A stretch of 13,432 nucleotides of DNA from Gryganskiella cystojenkinii (taxonomy: Eukaryota > Mortierellomycota > Mortierellomycetes > Mortierellales > Mortierellaceae), in the NCBI GenBank assembly GCA_015852425.1, contig JAAAIG010000972.1, forward strand, positions 1 to 13,432, read 5' to 3'. Below the pieces are notes generated by a model. The model was not told the DNA's origin and did no database searches. It saw only the letters and a list, made by a program, of their open reading frames with translations. Shown in pieces: positions 7,795 through 13,432 of the stretch. The translations under genes and the position numbers were made by a program. Position 1 is the first letter of the stretch; each line of letters opens with the position of its first letter.

Positions 7795-9962
7795 ATGATT
7801 GCATCGCCTGCCGGCGAAAACCGAGTCTTGATCGTTGGAGCAGGACTAGCAGGCTTATGTCTCGCTATCATCTTGGAGAAGGCCAATGTACCCTACGAAC
7901 TCTTTGAGAGAGCCACTGAGATACGACCGCTTGGTGCGTATTCTTCCAATTCTTAATATAAGAGTGATGATCCCCACGTCACGTCCTATGCACCCTGCCT
8001 CTCTTCCTCTATGCATGATACTCACTCATGTGGATCACATCTGGTCTATCCTGTTGATTGAATAGGCGCCGCAATTACCCTGGGCGTTAACGTCTTACCA
8101 TTCTTCAAACAAATCGGGATATTCGAGGAGTTCGTGTCGTTATCCAAGCCGGCCATGTGCATCGACAATTATAACGAGAAGCGCGAATTGGTCTTCAGTA
8201 TGGATTTTACCCCGGTTCATGCCCTGTAAGAACATAAGAATCCAAAATGAAAAAGGATCCACTAGACGACGCGCCTGATATAGGAATCTCAAGACGATCA
8301 AAGCCAACAAACTCACGATGGGTTTCCTATTTCTTGCCTCATTTCCTGTCTCGTTCTTTCACAGCGGAGGTGGTTTGGGCTACGTCTTGCCGCGCTCTGG
8401 GTTGTACGATCTCTTACTCCGTCAGATCCCGAGCCACAAGATTCATCTTAAGAAAAGGATACTGTCCATGGCTCAAGGTGATAAGGGTGTCAGAATCGTC
8501 TGTCAGGATAACAGCGCTTATGATGGAGAGATCCTAGTCGGCGCCGATGGAGCCTATTCTGCTGTTAGAACCTGTCTTTATGAAAGCATGAAAAATGAAA
8601 ACAAGTTGCCAAAATCAGATGGCGGTGTTCTGCCATATAGTTGTGTCTGTTTGGTCGGACAGACGCAACCCCTCGACCCAGATTTTTTCCCAGACCTGCC
8701 TGATCCAGTGGCGAAGTTCAATGCAATGAAGTCGGAAACGAAACCGTACTCTGTAAGTGTGTTATATTGTAGTATGATTTCTTACCCCGAACCGTTCAAA
8801 GCTGGAGTCCCCACTTGGTCATAAGACACAAAGAGCCGGTCCTTCATACTTAACGCAGCATCATTTCTATGCTCCCTATGTTATTGACGCACCAACAGTG
8901 GAACGTTATCACAGCCCCAGGGAACCGATACTGCTGGAGCGTGATCCAGTATTTGGACGAGGAATCCAGCAAGGAGAACGATTCCTTCCGATCCTCAGAG
9001 TGGGGCTCCGAATCCGCTGTATCAATGTGCAAAGAGGTTCGAGATTTCCCAATTGTCGGAGCGACTGGTCCAGAAAACTTTCAGACGTTGGGAGCCCTAA
9101 TCGACAACACACCCAAGGATTTGATTTCGAAGGTCATGCTGGAAGAAAAGGTCTTCAGTACCTGGTACTACCAACGAACGGTACTCATAGGCGACGGTAA
9201 GTTGGATTCTGCTGTTTTCCAGTTCCAACATGTAGCGAGGAACATAACTGATCGCGAGTAATTGCTTACGCTTTCCTTTTTTTTCTTGCTCTTTTAACCC
9301 GCTGACTCAAATGACAGCATGCCACAAGGTATCTTGATGAACGATATGGCAACCGCCTTGTTGAATACTACTACGACTCCCCCCCCTTTTTTTTTTTTGA
9401 AAAAAGACGAAGCTAAATATCATTTATCCTCTTCCTCTGTCATCATTTTTTTTAAAGGTCCACCCTGCAAGTGGAGCAGGAGCTGTGAATGCGATCACGG
9501 ATGCGATCGTTCTCGGTAACTGGATCGTGGCGCTGCCGGACCGTTCCTTGGAATCTCTGGAGAAGGCTTTCAAGGAATATCGAAACGAACGATACGACGC
9601 CGTTATGGTCGCGTACAACAACGGTCGTCTTCTTTCAAAAGTCAACGCGAAGGTATGACGAAAGCAAGGCAGTGGGAGAGAGAAATGATATCCTACTCAA
9701 ACGACATAGTTACGAAAGTTGATTTTTCTAACAGTGGCGTTTCTTTTGTCCATTGGGGGCGACTGTATAGGCGACATGGAAATCCAAGGCGATCCGATAT
9801 ATGACCCAGAATACGCCAAACTGGCTTTGGCAGATCATGATGAAGCGCATGGCCGAGAATCGACCCCAACTTTGGATGTTGGACCAGGTCGAGGACAAGG
9901 GGACAGTTCCGCCAAAGGCTCAACCTAGTTTGCAAAAAAACCTTCATCTCCGTCGGAAATAA
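7795..9962 (+). CDS. FAD-dependent monooxygenase (class A), seven exons
   Basis: Class A flavoprotein monooxygenases use NAD(P)H and O2 to hydroxylate a substrate; the substrate is not readable here. Proposed exons: 7795-7933, 8066-8225, 8365-8752, 8899-9196, 9318-9328, 9458-9652, 9771-9962. They total 1383 nt with consistent phases and encode 460 residues. All introns are GT-AG, 118-146 nt. Motifs: the Rossmann GAGLAG at 15-20 with Glu38 ending strand 2 (FER), the DG motif GADGAYSAVR at 159-168, and the second FAD motif GDACHKVHPASGAGA at 327-341. The last exon encodes TPNWLW and then DKGTVPPKAQPSLQK, typical of the fungal family's C-terminus. Exon 5 is only 11 nt and encodes ACHK. After an A7 run (9934-9940) the frame ends at 9962, but the next frame stays open to 10022, so the C-terminus may be shortened by one base. 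A 62-residue extension from ATG 7609 is open but contains the TATA box. Confidence 0.88.
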
Positions 9963-10524
9963 TTCAGAGGACAAAACAAGCAGCAATATTCAAGGAACTC
10001 GCGGACCAACAACCTTCGACGTAGCGCATTCCGGAGTCAGAAGCTCAAATGCAAGCTGCCAGTCGTCTGTGCGTTAATCGGGATCAGGCTACAGAACCAA
10101 TGAAAATAAAGTTGCGACGAAAGGATGGCATCGAGGCACGAAACCGGGGCCTTGAAATCAACGATGTTCAAATAGCTTGAACCGCTCGTCTTTTGATTAC
10201 AACTTTGATGAGGACCGGTTTTGCTGCTCGTCTCTCATCAACCCAACCACCTCCAACAAACATTGATGAGCGGCACGAATTATGTTTGTCAAGCCTAGAA
10301 GAGACAATATGGTTACACAAAGTTAAAACATCGTTGCCCAGGTGTGGGCACTTTTTTTGGTGAGAACTTGTATTCTCAGAACACTTTATTTTTGTTTGTT
10401 CTCTTCTTTTTCTTTTGACACAATCTCCAAAACTAATCCTTTCCTCTCACCTTCCCCTCTTCCCCTCTTTCCCCCACTCTCGCCCATCGTCTTCCAATAT
10501 CCACCTCCAAATCATTCGCTCATA
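9963..10524. other. Intergenic region between two monooxygenase genes
   Basis: The first about 60 nt may be former coding sequence of the monooxygenase tail (in the +1 frame). An AATAAA follows at 10105-10110. TTGATGAG occurs at 10205-10212 and 10263-10270, with its inverse CTCATCAA at 10234-10241. From about 10385 the sequence becomes C/T-rich, a leader for the second monooxygenase relic. Confidence 0.4.
10105..10110 (+). terminator. AATAAA signal after the monooxygenase
   Basis: AATAAA lies 143 nt after the proposed stop codon, or about 80 nt after the alternative stop in the +1 frame (10022-10024). It is the likely polyadenylation signal of the monooxygenase transcript. Confidence 0.4.
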
Positions 10525-10952
10525 ATGTCATCTTATACAACACAATCTCATGAACCGAAGGTACTGATCGTGGGGGCCGGAATCGGAGGAATCTGTCTGG
10601 CCCTCCTTTTAGAAGTAAAGTTGTATGCTTTTCACTCTTGTTGATACAGGGCGCCTCGGTGTGATTCCATCATCCTGGTCTTCATTATTTATCTAGCGAC
10701 GCCTACACCGTATTGTAGTTCGCCCTCAGACGGGGGCAATTTGGGTTGTTCACGATACATAAAGAAGGTAGAAACATGCAAAACGTGTGTACCTTGGCTT
10801 TTAAGACAAGTCGACTTTCGATGGATTCCTTTGGTGTTATGAAACACAGCCCTTTTCTACGTATGGAAAAGTACCAGATCTATCGGCGGAATATGATGGG
10901 CGTCAGTAACATTCTCCATTCGAAATGTACAGAAATGGGCAAAAAGATTTAA
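10525..10952 (+). pseudogene. Degenerate second FAD monooxygenase
   Basis: From the ATG at 10525, 30 codons encode KVLIVGAGIGGICLALLLE, the FAD-binding GxGxxG start of the same monooxygenase class as the gene to its left. The sequence then falls apart. A possible 35-nt GT-AG segment (10615-10649) is shorter than any intron here, and stops follow in every reading. GASV and then DAYTVL near 10660-10715 are faint echoes of the expected continuation. Around 10860-10952 a frame reads EKYQIYRRNMM then SNILHSKCTEMGKKI. It resembles the R-P-x-L-Y..LLL...IP..KI...KK segment seen in the neighbour at residues 106-132. No DG or GD motif remains, so the gene cannot make an active enzyme. The initial segment is certain enough; the second segment is tentative. 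Confidence 0.6.
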
Positions 10953-11160
10953 TAAGAGGGACATCATCCTTCATTCGTAAAAAATTGCTAATGGTGACGT
11001 GATGAGACGTTCTTTTTTTTTTGATAGTACCGTGAGGCCGATGTGTAAAACAATTGGGAGTTTGGAGTTGAAGGGAGTAGAATGAAAAAAAAAGAATGAG
11101 AATGTAAATTCCGCAATTCATTCGATCTTTTTGTCGAGCATTGTAACAAGGCGTGGACAG
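10953..11160. other. Gene-free spacer, A/T-rich
   Basis: It holds T and A runs (about 11013-11022 and 11084-11093) and the 3' side of the minus-strand LRR gene. No AATAAA is evident on the minus strand. Confidence 0.35.
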
Positions 11161-12522
11161 TCATTGAAATACGACGCCTGTAATGGTCACAGACGAGTTG
11201 GCGTTACTGGCCTCAGACAGCACCTGAACTCCATTGGGTCCAATCGAGTTATGGTACAAGTCCAAACTTGACAGAGTCGAGTTGTCCTTGATTATCTCAG
11301 ACAACGCCTGAGCTCCGTTGTCATCGATCGAGTTTGACTGCAAGTCCAAAGTGGTCAGAGTCGAGTTAGTCTTGAGTGCCACAGACAGCGCCCGAGTTCC
11401 GTTGTCACCGATCGAGTTGAACCCCAAGTTTAAAGTGGTCAGAGTCGAGTTCATCTTGAGTGCCTCAGACAGCGCCTGAGCTCCATTGGGTCCGATCGAG
11501 TTGTACCGCAAGGTCAAAGTAGTCAGAGTCGAGTTGGTCTTGAGTGCCTCAGAGAGCGCCCGAGTTCCGTTGTCACCGATCGAGTTGTAGTACAAGTTCA
11601 AAGTGGTCAGAGTCGAGTTGGTCTTGAGTGCCTCAGACAGAATCTGAGATCCGTTGTCACCGATCGAGTTGCCGTAAAAGTCCAAAGTGGTAAGAGTCGA
11701 GTTGGTCTTGAGTGCCTTGGACAGCGCCTGAGCTCCGTTGAGTCCGATCGGGTTGTGCCCCAAGTGTAAAGAGGTCAGAATCGAGTTGGTCTTTAGTGCC
11801 TCACACAGCGCCTGAACTCCGTTGTCACCGATCACATTGTACTGCAAGTTTAAGGTGGTCATAGTCGAGTTGGTTTCGAGTGCCTCAGACAGCGCCTGAG
11901 CTCCGTTTGGTCCGATCGAGTTGCTTTGCAAGTGCAAAGTGGTCAGGGTCGAGTTGATCTTGAGTGCCTCAGACAGCGCCTGAGCTCCGTTGTCACCAAT
12001 CGCGTTGTACCGCAAGGTCAAAGTGGTCAGAGTCGAGTTGGTCTTGAGTGCCTCAGACAGCGCCTGAGATCCGTTGGGTCCGATCGAGTTGAACCCCAAG
12101 TTTAAAGTGGTCAGAGTCGAGTTCATCTTGAGTGCCTCAGACAGCGCCTGAACTCCGTTGGGTCCGATCGAGTTATCGTACCATTCCAAAATGGATAGAG
12201 TCGAGCTGGCCATGATGATAGAAATAACTTTGTCTTGTGCAGAAGTCGATGATAGTTTTTCATAGGCAGATTTCTGAATCTTCAGGTGTTGTATAAGGCG
12301 CTTGTTTCTTTCGACAGATTCTATGCTGGGGCCATGTTCCGACAACTCGACAGAGTTGTAAAGTGGCAGTGTAAATGAGTCGTTCCAATCCTGACTCACA
12401 CGCGCACAAGACGTGAGGTCTTTAAGGCCAAGACTGCTCGCAATTCTTGAGCGGATCTCATGTAGATCAAGGGCATGTGTCCGCAACATCCTACTGGTCT
12501 TACAAGACGAAGAATATGACAT
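11161..12522 (-). CDS. F-box protein with twelve RI-type LRRs
   Basis: A 453-residue single-exon protein. Residues about 16-60 form an F-box: HALDLHEIRSRIASSLGL, then LKDLTSCARVSQDWNDSF. A linker follows. Residues 106-441 are twelve LRRs of exactly 28 residues with consensus LxxLxLxxNxIGxxGxxALSEAL, the ribonuclease-inhibitor type also found in NLRC3 and RanGAP. A partial thirteenth (NSSVTITGVVFQ) ends the chain. Family knowledge suggests an SCF adaptor whose curved LRR solenoid binds a substrate; the partner is unknown. No NACHT or other effector domain is present. The open-frame start at 12522 has C at -3, while Met12 (12489) has A at -3 and leads straight into the F-box, so Met12 may be the real start. 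The array is uninterrupted and in frame, so the gene is probably functional. Confidence 0.88.
   Translation of the reverse strand: MSYSSSCKTSRMLRTHALDLHEIRSRIASSLGLKDLTSCARVSQDWNDSFTLPLYNSVELSEHGPSIESVERNKRLIQHLKIQKSAYEKLSSTSAQDKVISIIMASSTLSILEWYDNSIGPNGVQALSEALKMNSTLTTLNLGFNSIGPNGSQALSEALKTNSTLTTLTLRYNAIGDNGAQALSEALKINSTLTTLHLQSNSIGPNGAQALSEALETNSTMTTLNLQYNVIGDNGVQALCEALKTNSILTSLHLGHNPIGLNGAQALSKALKTNSTLTTLDFYGNSIGDNGSQILSEALKTNSTLTTLNLYYNSIGDNGTRALSEALKTNSTLTTLTLRYNSIGPNGAQALSEALKMNSTLTTLNLGFNSIGDNGTRALSVALKTNSTLTTLDLQSNSIDDNGAQALSEIIKDNSTLSSLDLYHNSIGPNGVQVLSEASNANSSVTITGVVFQ
11200..12207 (-). repeat. Twelve tandem 84-nt LRR-coding units
   Basis: Twelve contiguous 84-nt units, each one 28-residue LRR. 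Units share long identical stretches at DNA level; a 72-nt segment at 11408-11479 appears identical to 12080-12151, exactly eight units (672 nt) apart. Variation is concentrated at the residues after LxL (GF, RY, QS, YY, YG), the exposed face of the repeat. Confidence 0.9.
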
Positions 12523-12744
12523 GCGTGACAGGAATGATCATGTTATAGATGAGGGGAGGAATGGGATGGAATGAGAGGAGGAATGGGCTCGGATTACAAA
12601 AAAAAAAACAAAATGTTATTGACGTCTCCAAAACTTTATTTCTAACTAGCAGATTAGCTCAGGGCTCGCGCCAGAGCCACTATTTTCATGATATGGTGAA
12701 AAGTGACAATATTTTTTTTAATAGAACCTGAGGATATACTATAA
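12523..12744. other. Gene-free spacer 5' of the LRR gene
   Basis: It would hold the promoter of the minus-strand LRR gene. A GAGGAATGGG direct repeat occurs twice near 12555-12590 and an A10-type run near 12600. No TATA box or gene is clear. Confidence 0.35.
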
Positions 12745-13431
12745 TACATTAAAGGTGTATGTACCTTGTTTCCCAATGGCGGTGCTGTCGGCTACATATG
12801 CCTTCAGGTTGTCAGGAATGGCGCAACAAGAAAGGGCGACATATCTGACCATGTGAAAATGCACTATGAGAAGGAAAGACGCACACAAGGTTGAGAGTCT
12901 GGCCCTATTCCATAATCGGTGTCAAGATACCCTGCTCCTTCTCTGTCTTCTCCAAGACCCCAACAGGTAAATCACCATGCGCTGCAGTAGTCCGTCCCTG
13001 ATACTGGCTAGTAGACTGCCCAGCAGGACACGAGAATTGAGAAGCCCGAAACTTGTCATTGCCCTGTCAATGCCACCGTTAACAAGACTTGCTTTCCAGG
13101 CAGCTGTCAGAAAAGTCTACCAATATATCCACCAGCCGCTTCCCAGGAGGTTCGGCAAGAGCTGGCGCATATGCCTGGAACTCATCCTGGCGACATCGGG
13201 ATCTGGCACGAGTCAGCGGATTGGAGACTGCCAATTGATCCACCAGCTACTTCGTGCACTCGGCCCCAGACTGGGCCTATCTATGCTTTGAACTATAGTC
13301 CATCGACTGGTACCATAAAAATGGCGGATCCATAGGATCTTGAGAGACCTTCATATGATCATCAGGGTATCCCGAACAAACCCCATGTAACGAGCAATCC
13401 TGAACAAACACCATGCAAAACAGCGATATGA
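12745..13431 (+). pseudogene. Zinc-finger-like coding relic with six stops
   Basis: One plus-strand frame reads GAVGYICLQVV, then RNGATRKGDISDHVKMHYEK. This resembles one C2H2 finger: Cys at 12799, His at 12850 and 12862, with Val where the second Cys is expected. The same frame goes on through a Pro/Gln-rich stretch (YPAPSLSSPRPQQ), a Cys-bearing segment (KPETCHCPVNATVNKTC), then WRLPIDPPAT and IYALNYSPSTGTIKMADP, and past a TAG to GIPNKPHVTSNPEQTPCKT. It is broken by stops at 12892, 12913, 12988, 13009, 13012 and 13333 and ends at TGA 13429. No frameshift is required. A 60-nt GT-AG segment (12966-13025) would remove three of the stops in phase, so a partly functional spliced gene is possible. 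I do not recognise the protein beyond the finger. Confidence 0.4.
13370..13419. repeat. Imperfect 22-nt direct repeat pair
   Basis: Two near-identical 22-mers (13370-13391 and 13398-13419) share CC.GAACAAAC.CCATG.AA and are separated by six bases. They lie at the right edge, so further copies outside the window cannot be judged. Confidence 0.6.
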
Positions 13432-13432
13432 G

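Noticed and set aside
11200..12207. Regular 84-nt repeats as a CRISPR or satellite array
   Set aside because: Units are in frame and encode textbook 28-residue LRRs inside one continuous gene.
12640..12690. tRNA-like A box (TTAGCTCAGGG)
   Set aside because: No B box such as GGTTCGANNCC follows at a fitting distance and no acceptor stem pairs.
12760..13200. Minus-strand frames (for example AWKASLVNGGIDRAM) as a spliced gene
   Set aside because: They need several splices with weak support, and the plus frame holds a recognisable finger; left unresolved, not called.

Overview
The window looks like nuclear DNA from a filamentous fungus, most likely an early-diverging one of the Mortierella type (Mucoromycota). 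This placement is inference from gene style, not from any search. The grounds are: a class A flavoprotein monooxygenase split by six GT-AG introns of about 118-146 nt; long pyrimidine-rich, ATG-poor leaders; a large family of F-box/leucine-rich-repeat proteins; a ribonuclease-inhibitor-type LRR protein with an F-box; and eukaryotic AATAAA signals. No operon, Shine-Dalgarno site, rRNA, convincing tRNA or CRISPR array was seen.

Layout from left to right. 439-1711 (-) is an F-box/LRR gene broken by a frame change and an in-frame TAA, with a (GAAA)12 tract just 5' of its start. 2501-3469 (+) holds two decayed fragments abutting each other: the C-terminal part of another F-box/LRR gene, then most of a family-17 glycosyltransferase catalytic domain with several frameshifts and two Trp-to-stop changes. 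3753-4699 is a leader with no ATG for about 950 nt and a (TC)19 tract. It precedes an intact, intronless 804-residue bHLH transcription factor (4700-7114) with Ser/Pro/His/Gln/Asn-rich arms. 7795-9962 (+) is a seven-exon FAD-dependent monooxygenase with an 11-nt micro-exon. 10525-10952 (+) is a degenerate second monooxygenase. 11161-12522 (-) is an intact F-box protein with twelve perfect-length 28-residue LRRs. 12745-13431 (+) is a zinc-finger-like coding frame interrupted by six stops but with no frameshift seen.

Three genes look functional: the bHLH factor, the first monooxygenase (possibly shortened at its C-terminus by a one-base change in an A7 run) and the LRR protein. They do not form an obvious pathway. 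The bHLH basic region carries the His/Glu/Arg set expected for CACGTG binding. CACGTG occurs twice upstream of the gene, twice inside it and once just downstream, so autoregulation is a testable idea. The rest is a pseudogene-rich accessory region. I did not find a convincing new multi-gene system; the most distinctive items are the micro-exon, the chimeric relic, the LRR array with a long internal identity, and the stop-only zinc-finger relic. All splice sites, translations and identities were worked out by eye.
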